In this document: piece after piece, positions 49,338-60,534 of the stretch
How the letters are laid out: every line of letters starts with the position of its first letter
How positions within the stretch are numbered: the stretch's first letter is position 1
Assembly (NCBI GenBank): GCA_002900995.3
Contig: CM035306.1
Coordinates: forward strand, 3,630,100-3,694,099
Reading direction: 5' to 3'
DNA length: 64,000 nt
Source: Ganoderma boninense
Taxonomy: Eukaryota > Basidiomycota > Agaricomycetes > Polyporales > Polyporaceae
The notes under the pieces: model-generated
Seen by the model: only the letters and a program-made list of their open reading frames with translations
Databases searched by the model: none
What the model was told of the DNA's origin: nothing
Program-made: the position numbers and the translations under genes

Positions 49338-49420
49338 TGGACACACTGGGAATTGAACCCAGCACCCCCCGCAAACGCTCAGTGCTAAGCGGATGTGATA
49401 ACCAACTACACCATGTGCCC
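49338..49420 (-). tRNA. tRNA-Ala (anticodon AGC), with a short intron
   Basis: Complete cloverleaf on the minus strand. Acceptor GGGCACA pairs with TGTGTCC (one G-U), discriminator A. T arm is CTGGG-TTCAATT-CCCAG. The anticodon stem is TCCGC/GCGGG with loop TTAGCA..T, anticodon AGC reading GCU and GCC. Nine extra bases (about CTGAGCGTT) lie after the base 3' of the anticodon, the canonical tRNA intron position; without them the anticodon stem could not pair. CCA is not encoded, as usual in eukaryotes. The sequence closely matches typical eukaryotic tRNA-Ala. Confidence 0.92.
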
Positions 49421-49617
49421 TTGCTGTAAATGTTTAATTCTTTTTATAGATGGCGTTTGTCGAAGAGGAGAAAGGACGGCAGACAGAACGGATTATCCTC
49501 CCACAGTCACGTCAGAAGAGGCAATTCAAGTTGAAGTTCCTGTAGAACATACGTGGCGTGCCCGTCCAAGACCAGTCCAAGACCTCCGTCCTACACGTTC
49601 CAACCGTCGTCAGCGCA

Positions 49618-50793
49618 ATGTTGGCAGCAACCCTCCGAAACAGTGCAAAGCTGTCCGCTTTCAACCAGCGTGCCGCATCCTTCTCCCGGAGGTCCTTCAG
49701 CGCCACCTCCAGGGCTCAGACGAGCGTTGCGGCCTCGTTCGTGCAACAAGGAAAGAAGGTCCTTTCGGGATTTATTGTGGGGCCTCTCCTAGCATCAAAG
49801 CTGATTATATGCCTCGCCAGATTGTGGCCATCGGCCGGAACTACAGCGAGCACGCCAAGGAGCTCAACAACGCCGTCCCGACGGAGCCCATCATCTTCCT
49901 CAAGCCCACCACCAGCTACGTCGCTTCGGGCGGCACCGTCGAGATCCCCCAGGGCATCCTCGCACATTACGAAGGTCTGTGTGTTGCGTGTAGTCTCGCC
50001 CCACCCGCTGGAGCTGACTGGGCCCCCGGCCGTCCACAGTCGAACTTGGCGTCGTCGTCAGCAAGCGCGGGCGCGACATCCCTGCCTCCCAAGCGGAGAG
50101 CTACGTCGCCGGCTACGGTAACGCCGTCTCTCTCCCCGCGGGCCGTTTAATTACACGCTGAGCTCCGCACCCTCTCCTAGCCTTGGCCGTTGACATGACG
50201 GCGCGCAACCTCCAGGACGAGATCAAGGCCAAGAGGCTCCCTTGGACCGTCGCCAAGGGCTTCGACACGTTTACCCCCATCAGGCAAGGCCCCCCTCCTT
50301 CCCTCTTGGTGTTGTCTGGGGCTCGCTCCCATGGCTCACTCACCTCCGTGCCCCAGCTCGTACATCCCGAAGGAGTCCGTGTCCGACGCCACGAACCTCA
50401 ACCTCACTCTTAAGGTTCGCTGAGAAGACATGTTTCGGAGCCCGACGCCTCGTGCTTACGATGGAATGCAGGTCAACGGCGCCGTTAAGCAGGACGGAAA
50501 CACCAAGGACATGATCTTCACCATTCCCAAGCTCATCGAACACGTCTCGACCATCATGACCTTGGAGGTGGGTTATCCTCGAGCCGTGCCATGCGTGCCT
50601 CTGACCCTGACCCTCGTGAGCGTAGGAGGGTGACCTCATCCTTACGGGGACTCCATCGGGAGTCGGGCCTGTCGTCCCGGGAGACAAGGTCGAGTGCGCT
50701 CTCAAGGACAGCACAGGAAAGCAGCTCGCCACTCTGGACTTCGCTGCCGTGCAGCGCGAGGGCGGGTACCTCTACAAGCCCAAGTCGGCATAG
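49618..50793 (+). CDS. FAHD1: Acylpyruvase/oxaloacetate decarboxylase FAHD1-like, mitochondrial
   Basis: Fumarylacetoacetate-hydrolase-fold enzyme, expected to cleave acylpyruvates or decarboxylate oxaloacetate with Mg2+. Seven exons: 49618-49758, 49821-49974, 50040-50117, 50181-50283, 50357-50414, 50472-50567 and 50626-50793; 265 aa. The first exon is an Arg/Ser-rich presequence (MLAATLRNSAKLSAFNQRA), so mitochondrial targeting is likely. The catalytic fold follows: VAIGRNYSEHAKELN, EPIIFLKPTTSYV, VELGVVVSKRGRDI with the metal-binding glutamate, LPWTVAKGFDTFTPI, and EGDLILTGTPSGVGPV. Intron 50284-50356 has a GC donor (AG|GCAAGG, the classic form). All phases agree and no frame break is needed, unlike most genes around it. 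Confidence 0.94.
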
Positions 50794-51045
50794 CGCTAGT
50801 AGCAAACAGTGGATCCATGGATATATCTAACTAACGAGCCGTCTGATGATACACAAGTCCTACTGATGACCGTCCAGGGCGCGTGTGCAGAGTACGACAC
50901 AGACAGACAAACAGGCAGGCAACCTACCTGCTGACGACGGCGATCTACTTAGGCTGCATACGCGAGGTACAGTACATACAGGCCGTCACCAAGGACGGCG
51001 GGGGTGAGCATACAGTAGTGCTTCGAAGCAAAGCGTACATCCTCT

Positions 51046-54000
51046 CTAGTTGTTGTCGCGCGCAGTCCGTTCGTCTTGCTCCCTGTTCCCCTCACCCGGT
51101 CTGCGCTCCATCGCCTCGTCGAAGGACCCCGTGCTCGAGGCGCTCGCGAAGCTCCAGCTGTCGGCGCCGGTCGGCGTGAGCATGCCCTCGTCCTCGAAGG
51201 AAGCCGAGCCCGCGCCCGCGCCCGCGTGGGCACTCTGGAAGTCGCCGAAGTCTCCGAACGAGTCGAAGGAGCTGTCGGCCATAAACTCGTCCGAAACCGT
51301 CGTCGTCGCAAACGTAAAGGGATCCGTGCCATTGGCAGCGGCCGAATCAGAGAATGGTCCGAAGGCATCCTGTCGAAAGCCGATGTCACAGAATGGCTCA
51401 GCGCCAAGACAACCTCGACTACTCACGTCTTCGAAGGGATCATGGAACGATGGGTGTGAAGACGACGAGGGGGCGAACGCATCCTAGAAGAGAATCAGCG
51501 AAGGTCGGGGATCGACAAACGAACCGCAAGACAAACATCGAATCCCGAGGAGCTCAGAGGTCTTCGTCCGTTATCGTGCTGGCGAGCCGTAACTGGAGGC
51601 GGCCGCAACTCGAAAGTAGAATGAGCCAGCCAGCCGCCGTCTTCCTCATCATCGGACGCCTCGTCCGAAGAGCCCAGGTGCTCGGAAGATTGCATCTCCT
51701 GCACCAGATAGTTCGCGAACTGCACAAAAAGGCATGCTCGTCGTCAGTCCAATCGCGTCCGGGCGGATTACAGAACGGCGGGCCAAGCACGTACGCGCGG
51801 CGGAGCGGAGTTGAACTCCTCGTCCTCGTCGTCCATCGGCATGCTGCCGAAATCCGCGCTCCCTTCCCTCCGACTTGACGTCCTCCGGAACTCGCCCTTC
51901 ATCTCCGCCATCGCTGGCCTCTCGTCCGCGCCCACACCCGCGTCCGCACCCGCACCCGTGTCCGAGCCCGCCCGCACAGCTGTTGTTGCTATCGCGTCGG
52001 CCTCGTCGACCTTCCACTGCGCCGCGCCGTTCCGCATGGCAGGCGCGACGACCGGCTTTCCGCCGCCCAGAAGACTCGTGTCCTTCTTCTTCGTCTCCTT
52101 GTATCGGCCCGTGACGTACTCGTCCCACTCGGGCTGGGGCGCGTACTGGCCGATCTGCAGACGGAGGTCGGGCGGAAGGTGCTCGAGTGCCCCGATGACG
52201 TCTTCGGATATGAGCGTGAGGTGGCCCATGTAGCCCAATCTGACACCTTTCGGCTTCTCGCTACGAATGAATGAAATGACGACGATATCAGCAAACGACG
52301 CGTTTATTTAATGAAGGCGTGCGGCACGAACCTTTCGACGTCGTTCCGTTTTGAGCCCTCGATAATACGGTGCATGAGCCTCGCATCCCGGAACAGCGCT
52401 ACCGTCAGCTCTCGGTTGAACCCGCCATCGACACGACCAGTCAGAATCTGGTGTATGAGATCGTACACGACACTATGCAAGAAATTGTTCCACGGGAACT
52501 CGAAAAACAGGTCCTGCAGCAACACAAATAAGAAGGCAACCACGAAACACCTTCCACCCGAGACGTACCAATAGTGTTGACGCCACATTTGCCTCCAGGA
52601 ACCGTTGTTTAAGCCGCTCTCCCAGTACGAGGCGCCCGAACGGCAGGTCGGCCCTCGATCTCCTCGCACTCCTGCGCGAGCTCGCCGACCGTGGTCTTGA
52701 CGGGCCCTCGCTGTCTGGTTGCCACGAATTCTGACGCTGTGGGAAGGACGAGATGTCTCCGGGAGATGACGACAAAGTGGGCACTGGCGCAGACAGCCTG
52801 ATGGGCGAGCCAACCCGCCTAGAGATCTGCTCCGTGGGGGAATCTCGAGGGCCAGGACTGGAGTCGTGGTGCGAGTCGTACATAGCAATCTCCTCCATAG
52901 CTTCTTCGTCCGAGCTGCCTCCACTCATGTCCTCGTCCGAGTCGATCAGAGATGATGAGGGAGCATGAGATATCGGGAATTCATGCACGGACTCGGTCTC
53001 GACATCCTCGTCATCGTCCATCCCATCATTGTCACCCGACCCGTTGCCAATAGCGATGACCTGAGCCAACTCCTCGAGAGACGATAGACCGCCTTGCAGT
53101 CGGCCCTCTGCATCGTACAGATGGTCGTACTCTTGGGGGCGGTTCAGGAGAGACATGTTCGAACAGTGCAGCAATTCCGCATAGAGCTCGCATATTCGAT
53201 ATCGCTCAAACGTCAGCGGAGGTATCGCCCCAAGGCTCGTGAGCACCGGACCGTCCTGTCGATCTCACTTAGGGCACGAGCAGTTCCATACCGGGGCGAA
53301 GCATACGTACCTGGGATCGTGGTTGCTTGAGATATCGCTGCAATTGGTCCAGGTGATCGCACATTAGGTCCAGGACCGGGCCTAGGTGGACCACACCCAT
53401 GCGGATTAACCATCTCCTTCATGGCCGCCTCCAAGCTTTCGCGCGCCCCGTCCTGGTTCATCTGCATCTGTTGCTGGACCTGTATGAGGCGCGTGCGGAC
53501 GGTGTGGAAGAGGTACGGCTCGAAGTAGTCCGAGTTGTTTTGTCGTATGAGCTCGATGATGATGCAGATGGACTGGATGACGGACGACGCAGCAGATTCC
53601 GGAGTATATGGGGTGTCGACCGCCTTCCCCTTGTCGGCCGCGCCCGGGCCGAAGTCGTACAGGATGAAACTGACGAGTTTCGTGACGCTGTCGCGGTGAG
53701 CAAGTTCGCGCGCGAACACGTTCGACGCAGGCGGGTGGTTCAGCCCGTCAGAGATTCCTGCCGCAGGAGAGGGGGCAGCCATGGAGATGATGCCCTTGAT
53801 GAGCTCCGCGACGACTGTATGCATGTCGCTGCTGTGCGCCGGCGATAGCAGGTCGATGAGGCGCGACATGAGGTTTTCCTGGGACAGCCACTGAACGCTG
53901 CGTTGTGAGTGTGGTTCGCGAGAGCACAGACGGCGCATGATTGGAAACATACTTCAAGGACTCCCGCCCCGGCGGGATGCTCGTCGAGCTGGATGATGCG

Positions 54001-54690
54001 GACGAGAAGGTCCGCGAAAGGCGGGGACTCGATATGCCGTAATATCCGCTCCACGATGTCGGGTTGTGCTTGTATGAACGCCAACATCTGAGCACAAGGG
54101 CTCAGAAATCACGCCATACGGGGCAGAGAGGAAGAGGGGGACATGGGATGTATTCACCTCCGCGGGCTTCTTGCTCAGGAACGCGACGTTGACTTTTGCG
54201 AAGTGGGCGGCCATCATCACCTGGCTCTTCATCTCCTCCGGCGACTTGTCCAGCACCGTCTCCCAGAACGGCACGAGCAGCTGCTCCTGGTTGCCGATGC
54301 ACGTCTCCACTATGGACCATATTTCGCTGCACAAGACCTCGGTCGCGACAAACGGATATCTCCAGGGATCACGGCTCTGAGCACGCACGTCCGCCAGAGC
54401 GGTGGGTGTCCACTCACTTGAAACTGCCCTTGTCGTCGCCCTCGATCTGCCCCGTCACATATCCTAGCAAGCGTTGGAGCACATTGACCTGGGAGAAGTA
54501 GTCGATAAGCCGAGTGTTCTGGGCCTTGCACTCCTGAAGAAGGTCGTCCTCATCGAGAATGGCTTCCAGGGAGACATCCTCTTTGTCTAGGAGCGAGTCG
54601 ATGATAGACGCATTATGAAAACCGAATCTGCAGGGAGGCTCGGTGAAGACAGCTCGGGGGACGAATGCGATCGGTGTACCTCCAAAACAT
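51046..54690 (-). CDS. SAPS-family regulatory subunit of Sit4/PP6 phosphatase
   Basis: Sit4-associated protein, a regulatory partner of the PP6-type phosphatase in cell-cycle and nutrient signalling. Eleven exons: 54680-54690, 54418-54627, 54158-54359, 53953-54087, 53311-53890, 52569-53263, 52332-52513, 51795-52260, 51537-51719, 51427-51483 and 51046-51369; 1014 aa. The first exon is 11 nt (MFW plus two bases) and creates the conserved start MFWRFGFHNASIIDSLL. The helical-repeat domain includes ILDEDDLLQECKAQNTRLID, KGIISMAAPSP, RYRICELYAELLHCSNM and LDLFFEFPWNNFLHSVVYDL, then ILTGRVDGGFNRELT and LRLQIGQYAPQPEWDEYVTG. The C-terminal 250 residues are acidic and disordered. No frame break in 3 kb of coding sequence. 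Confidence 0.95.
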
Positions 54691-55153
54691 GCAGGGTCAG
54701 CTGGAATCCGCGGCCGCAAGGATGCTGAGTTGTTCCGTCGGAGACTAGCGGCAATGTGGCGTGAAGCAAGAGAGGGCGAGACTGGATAACGGCGAGAATG
54801 GCGACAAGGGGCGAGCAGGGGATGGAGTGCAACTGCCTATTCCGACTGGCGCGAATCCTGCAAGCCACTCGGGCGCTCCTGGTCATTGGCCACAAGCACA
54901 CATCGCTTGTACGTAACAACTACATGAACATGCGTATCCTATGTACACGACTGACACCCAAAAGGACCGGCCTCGAAGCACACAAGATAGAGTGGGAGAT
55001 TGATCGACGATTGAGTTGTGGGGCCCAGCGTGCGAGGTCTGTCCTCGACCTCATCCACCTCGCCATCCTGGTATGCCAAGTTCGTGGAGGGATGTGATCG
55101 GGCAGCTCACCGTGACCTGGAGCCATTAGATTACTTGGCACTAGATTAACCAT
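54691..55153. promoter_or_regulatory. SAPS upstream region / MTU1 3' region
   Basis: About 460 bp between two minus-strand genes; no gene seen. Confidence 0.45.
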
Positions 55154-56859
55154 TACGCAGTAGTATACCATAGCACGTCATCTGCATGAATCTTCAGTCG
55201 CGGTGATCACGCCGCAGCCCAGGCACCAATCGCGGTTCCACATAGCAGCCACTTGGCCAGTGGCTACACTGCTCTGCGGTTTCTGGAACGTGATCCGCAT
55301 GGACCCGTCGGCCTGTCTGCAGTTTCATGGAGATGGGTCAGCGCGAGGGTGGGATCTCTTGTGCTGGCAAACTCACCGCTGTATCGTGCCGGGGACGTCC
55401 ACCATCCGATGCCGGTGCTGGACACGACCGCGGAATCCTTCACCGTCGATACCGGCGGGTGGTGCGTCTTCCCAGATCCATTTCCACTTGTCCATGACGA
55501 TAGAGTTACAATACAGTGCTGGATGATCGCTAAGTTTGGCGTGTTAATTTTCGGAAACACACTCATGAGGACTGAATGGAGCGCACGAGCCAGGAACGAC
55601 GTAGATCGCGTTCTGCTTAGGGTCTTTCCTGGCGACAAACATCTTCTGTGCCATGCCTCTTATCCTCGCATTTTGGCCGATGGTATACGAGTACAGACCA
55701 TGATGCCTGCCAAGAGTCTTCCCAGTTTCTAACTCGATAATAGGCCCAGGCTTGGGGGGAATGTATTCAGCTATGGCAAACAAGACCATCAGTCAGCATA
55801 ACCAATATGGTGAAATATGACAGTCTCACATTACCTATGAAATCGTCGAATCTGCGCTTCTCTCCGACAAAACATATCCCCATGCTCTCCTCTCGAGATG
55901 CAGTTGGTAAGCCCCATTTGTGGGCCATTTCGCGGACTTCTGTCTTCTTGTATGGCGCGAGAGGAAATAAGGCACGGAGAGACTTGCCTCTGGGATGGCA
56001 GCAAGGTAGTATGTCTGATCCTTGGACCTGTCTACCGGCCGCCGTAGTTGCGGACGCGGTGGAAATTTCCCGTATGCAAAAAGATTAGACACATTCAGAG
56101 GAGGCAATGCCCATTTCTTGTCCGCATAGTGCCCTGAAGGATAGCATTAGTATCCAGAATCATTAATTAATTCTATATAGAAACATACCCGTAGCAATCC
56201 AAGAGTCTTGCTCACGAGTCTGTCCATAAGTGCTCCAAACTTCACTTCTCTATCCACACGAAAGTGAGCCGGCTGACCACGGGTATTATGAAGACGAGAC
56301 ATACTTGTTGCACCAGACATCTGGGTTCGGAGTAGAGCCAGCCTCCCATTGTTCTAACGCAGGCTCAAAGACGCGGGTCCAGTATTCGCGCGAAAGGTCG
56401 ACCTGGAAGGTGACATGAGATGGACTAGAGGATGCATATCTCAAAAACTCACCATTTCGCACTTCAGACCAAGCATCCGGCAGACTCTCTGCACGTCCTC
56501 CCAGTCTTTCTTCCATTCGCAGCCGCTATCTGTTCCTGACTCGTCGCGCGTATCCCAGTTACGCATAAAGACTGCGGATAGGTCATAATCCTACGTTGTC
56601 CCTTCGTTCAAGAACGGACCCACACGAGCTCGAACTGAGAGACTCACCTGTTCGGCAAGGAGTTTGGCCGTGACAGAAGAGTCGACGCCTCCGGACATAG
56701 CGACAACAACTACGCACATGAACAGATTCGATTAGTGGCCGCATACAGACACATTCACACGCGAGACATACCACGGTCCCCTTTCCTAGGTACAAGTCCT
56801 GGAGCATGGGTTCGGAGTAGAGAGAGCGAGCGGAGTACTGACGAAGTCCATCCTTGCAT
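55154..56859 (-). CDS. MTU1: Mitochondrial tRNA 2-thiouridylase (MnmA/TRMU type), two frame breaks
   Basis: Thiolates wobble uridine-34 of mitochondrial tRNAs. Nine exons: 56772-56859, 56648-56709, 56453-56590, 56305-56402, 56189-56249, 55835-56133, 55587-55770, 55377-55529 and 55154-55316; 415 aa after correction. The first exon is a presequence ([16 protein letters not shown]). The PP-loop [20 protein letters not shown] is followed by [19 protein letters not shown] with the catalytic cysteine, [22 protein letters not shown], and [17 protein letters not shown] with the second cysteine. The end is [19 protein letters not shown] and DWCLGCGVI. One base is missing near 56213 (before SWIATGHY) and one near 55984 (between PEAS and [10 protein letters not shown]). 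Both flank highly conserved sequence, so the protein is expected to be functional in the organism. Confidence 0.92.
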
Positions 56860-57086
56860 CAAGTCCCCCGACCCAATAAGACGGCCAAGTGCGCCAGGTC
56901 ACTAGAAAGTAAAGTCCAGCGTACACAACTCAGAGAGAGGGATAGCAGGTCAAGCAAAGGTAGAAATCAATGCATTGAAGTGGCAGCACGGATAAACGTC
57001 GGGTAAATCCAAGGACGCTTCTCTGCGGGACGGTTACTTGCCGAGACCCGGTTTCGTCAGACCACACTCGCTCTTATGCTTCCAGA

Positions 57087-58582
57087 ATGACGAGCTGGGG
57101 TTCTCCACCCTCTCCATCTGAGCCTGACAGGATGGCTGCTGTGGCCCATATACCCAAGACGACGAAGGCCCTCGTGCTCCGCAAGAGCAAGAGCACCTCC
57201 GTTCTCCATGACGCCGTGGTTGAGGACCGACCGCTTCCTCAGCTCCAGTCTGGCCAGATCCTTGTGAGGATACACGCTGCGGCATTCAACCACAGAGATG
57301 TGAGTGGCGTCGTCAATACGAGCGCGCTGTGTGCTTGAATGCGTGCCTAGCTGTGGATTCGCAAGAGCTTGTACCCCGGCATCGGCTTTGGGAGGGTCCT
57401 CGGCTCGGACGCTGCAGGTGCGGAAGCTCTATTCCTTTCAGTTCATAGTAGAAGGATTTATGCAACCATTCACAGGTGTCGTCCTCGCGTCCGCCGACGA
57501 GAATGATCCTCTGTTGGGCAAGCGCGTGTTTTGCGTCCCCATGCGGGGCTGGGAGAAGGACCCGGATGCTCCAGAGACAAAGTGAGTATTCCGACGACTC
57601 ACGCATGTGGTAGACACCTTTGAACGTCAACGCCCCACGCCCGTCCCCAGCTTCACGGTAGTCGGCGGCGTCAAGGCGGTCGAATTCGGCGCATTCGCAC
57701 AGTACGTCGTCGTCGACCGCGACCAGGTCATCCCGACCCCAGACCACCTCGACGACGTGCACGCCTCCGCGTGGCCAGTCGGCGGCGTGACAGCTTGGAG
57801 GTAGGTCGTAGATCCATCCTATATCCTCTCGACACCTTGGGCTGAACAGCAGACACAAGGGCCACCATGGTCAACGGCGCCGTGAAGAGAGGCGACAACG
57901 TCCTTGTGACCGGCGTGGGCGGAGGTGTCGCCATCGTCGCGCTCCAGCTCGCCGTGGCAGCAGGCGCGAACGTCTATGTCACGAGCGGCAGCGAGGAGAA
58001 AATTCGCAGAGCCGTGGACCTCGGTGCCAAGGGTGGCGTAAGCTACAAGAAAGGTACGTGCGCGCCGCCGCCGTACCGTCGCTCACCCTTGACAACTTCG
58101 CAGAGGACTGGCCCAACCAGCTTGGCGCGCTATTGAAAAAAGGTGGCAAAGGGCTGCTTAACACTGTCATCGATGCTGGCGGAGGAGACATCATGGGGAA
58201 GGTATCCCCGATACTCCAACCGGGCGGGCGTGTTGTGGTCTTCGGAATGTAAGAAACTGACTCGTCCCTCTTCAGCATATAAAACCCTATAAAGCTGACC
58301 ACGCCATGCCATAGGCACACAAGCCCGAAAGTGACGATGACGATGCGCGAAGTGATGAAGAACCAGAAACTGCTCGGGTCGACAATGGGCTCGCACAAGG
58401 ACCTCGTCGACGCGACGAACTTCCTTGCCGAGCACCGCATCGTGCCCGTTGTCTCGCACGTCCTAGACGGGTTCGAGTCCGCTGAGCAGGGGTTCAAGCT
58501 CCTCGAAGAGGGTTCCCACTTCGGCAAGGTCGTCATCCGCATACCTTCGGAGTCGCCGGTGACCTTTCACGCTAAGCTCTAA
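57087..58582 (+). CDS. Quinone oxidoreductase-like MDR (zinc-independent) dehydrogenase
   Basis: Medium-chain dehydrogenase/reductase of the NADPH:quinone oxidoreductase type. Seven exons: 57087-57299, 57351-57417, 57476-57581, 57651-57800, 57860-58053, 58104-58248 and 58315-58582; 380 aa. The GroES-like domain has KTTKALVLRKSKSTSVLHD and ILVRIHAAAFNHRDLWIRKS, then GIGFGRVLGSDAAGVVLASA. The cofactor domain has VLVTGVGGGVAIVALQLAVA with a GGxGGGVA-type fingerprint suited to NADPH, followed by LNTVIDAGGGDIM and PGGRVVVFGM. It lacks the structural-zinc cysteine quartet. Many homologues start at the second methionine (57132, MAAVAHIPKTTKALV), an equally good Kozak site. Substrate unknown. The reading frame is clean. 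Confidence 0.9.
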
Positions 58583-58989
58583 TGGTCGCCTTCGTCGTAG
58601 CATATAAGGAACCCAGTCCATTCTAATTGCATACTAGCAGATTCCCGTGCCGTTGCCCCGAGAAGGGAGATTTCAAGCAGAGAGGCTTAAGTCTGGAATG
58701 ATTATTTACATCTCATGTACCAAACTACAGTAAAATATACCCAGAAGGCGGAAGGCTGACGCTTGAGTAAAGGGTGGCGATATATATCAAGCCCCGATAC
58801 GGTATCAGCAACTCAAGCCCCGCAGCGCACATCGGCCGGGCTGTCGCCCGCCCTCAATGCGCCACGCCCTTCTGGCTCCTGTGGGGGTATTAATGGCTGG
58901 GTGCTTCTCAAAGCAATAGCGTTAGGAATAACATGGAGAATACAGCCTGTTAAAGTTCTCAGTAGCTTCAGCCTAACACAGTTCGTGAC

Positions 58990-59733
58990 CTACGCCCTCT
59001 CTGTGTGAAGCTGCGCCGCAGAGACAGTTTCTGAATGTGGACGTACCCCGATGGGTCCAAATGTTCCCGTCTCAAGCTCGGCAGTATGCATAACCTCGTC
59101 CTCGTTCCCTGGCTCACCTCTTCTGTTCCTCAAGCGTCCAACTGGTGGTCGTTCCGATGTGAGCATGTCTTTCAGTGTGGCCGTCCCTTCGACCTCCGCA
59201 GCTCGTATCTCAGATTTAGGCACGGACATAATGCGACATATGCCAGAATGGCTCACCTTCCACTGAAGTTGCAAGCATATGGTGCGACGCAGGCAGGTCG
59301 AGTATTATACAGCAGTCCCGGAGAATAGTCATTGGCCAGAGACGTTGCTTGTCATATCCTATATCTGCATGAGCTCCTGCTACTACATTGAAGAGTTTCT
59401 GCTGGACCAACGATGTCAAAGTTATAACGCACCATGTCGCGCCGCATAGGGATGTCTCATCTGGAGGCATTCGAGTCAGCATGTCAACACAGACGGGTAC
59501 ACATGATTGGGCGTACCGGGTACCCCATTGCCAGTGATGCTGGATCATAGTCCCAATCCCGCCTGAGACGTTGAGCCTCATCCATTCCCTGACCCCTCCT
59601 TCACAGCCTCGAGAACCGCGTACTTGTTGTTAGGTATCTGTCCGCTGAGCTGGGTCTGAGTCGACGTGGCGGCTGTGTGTCAGAGCCTGAGGAGTGAGCT
59701 TACCGTCAAAGAGCCCACAGGGATTGCATCCAT
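58990..59733 (-). pseudogene. Unrecognised gene or gene remnant with frame breaks
   Basis: Starting at 59733, MDAIPVGSLT is followed by a good GTAAGC donor, a 66 nt intron (59638-59703) and IPNNKYAVLEAVKEG. One base appears lost in the GGGG at about 59595, after which VREWMRLNVSGGIGTMIQHH continues in frame. A further GTGCGT intron could join to AHADIGYDKQRLWPMTILRD, again with a frame mismatch. Downstream frames (58990-59274) contain EVEGTATLKDML but cannot be connected with confidence. I do not recognise the family. It could be a real gene carrying the same kind of single-base breaks as its neighbours, or a decaying copy. Confidence 0.35.
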
Positions 59734-60534
59734 CTTGAAGAAGCTGAGAGAAAAGCATGAAGCGAAAGCCAGTGAATATGAAGGTAGCGGAGGGGTGTCG
59801 CAACTGTGGTGGATGCGTCGTGGTGGAGGTTCGACTTGACCATCGTGCGGGAGCGTACACGTCGGCTGTCTTCGGCGCCAAAACATGGATAAGCGCTTCA
59901 GCCACATCTTGGGCGGACCTTCTTCATCTTACGCTCAAGCCTTGGAATGAGGGATTTGGATCAAGGGAATACGGATCCATATAGATAATGTATCTAGGAT
60001 GCAGTATATGGAGCCAGAATCTATCTCTGAGCGTCCCTCATCTGCTTGGGCGGGGTCTCGGATACATGCACCTGCCTAAAATAGTAATTGAAACCGTCGA
60101 TTTCCTTTTTGGGTTTTCGTGTTTTACTATAGAAGATATGTACAATCAACGCGGCCTATGCTACGACATGACCAGAATAGATACACGATGCAAGATGAGA
60201 ACATGAGGATCATTGATATGGGACAGATAGAATGGGATGAGTAGACGTCCGAGCGGGAGCGTCACGAGGTGGACAGACAAAAGCACTGGTCCGACGTGAT
60301 ACGAGAATCAAGATATGACACAACTGCATGGTCCTCCGTTGAGATACCACCATTAGATAGTGAGTGAGATAAAATGCAGAGACCGCTATAGAAGAAACAG
60401 GGACATGCAGAAAATACGCGAGAGGCTCGTAACCCGTGAGTCGTGAATACAACCCTCCGGGTACCCATGCCACGGGAGGACCACTACCAGCGTCCCCCCC
60501 CCTCTCTCTCTCTCATTCTCAGGATGATCGCTGC
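59734..60534. other. Intergenic region downstream of the Pns1-like gene
   Basis: No gene supported. It contains the presumed promoter of the unrecognised gene and the terminator of the transporter. A CTCTCTCTCT run at about 60505-60515 lies just past the transporter stop. Confidence 0.4.
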
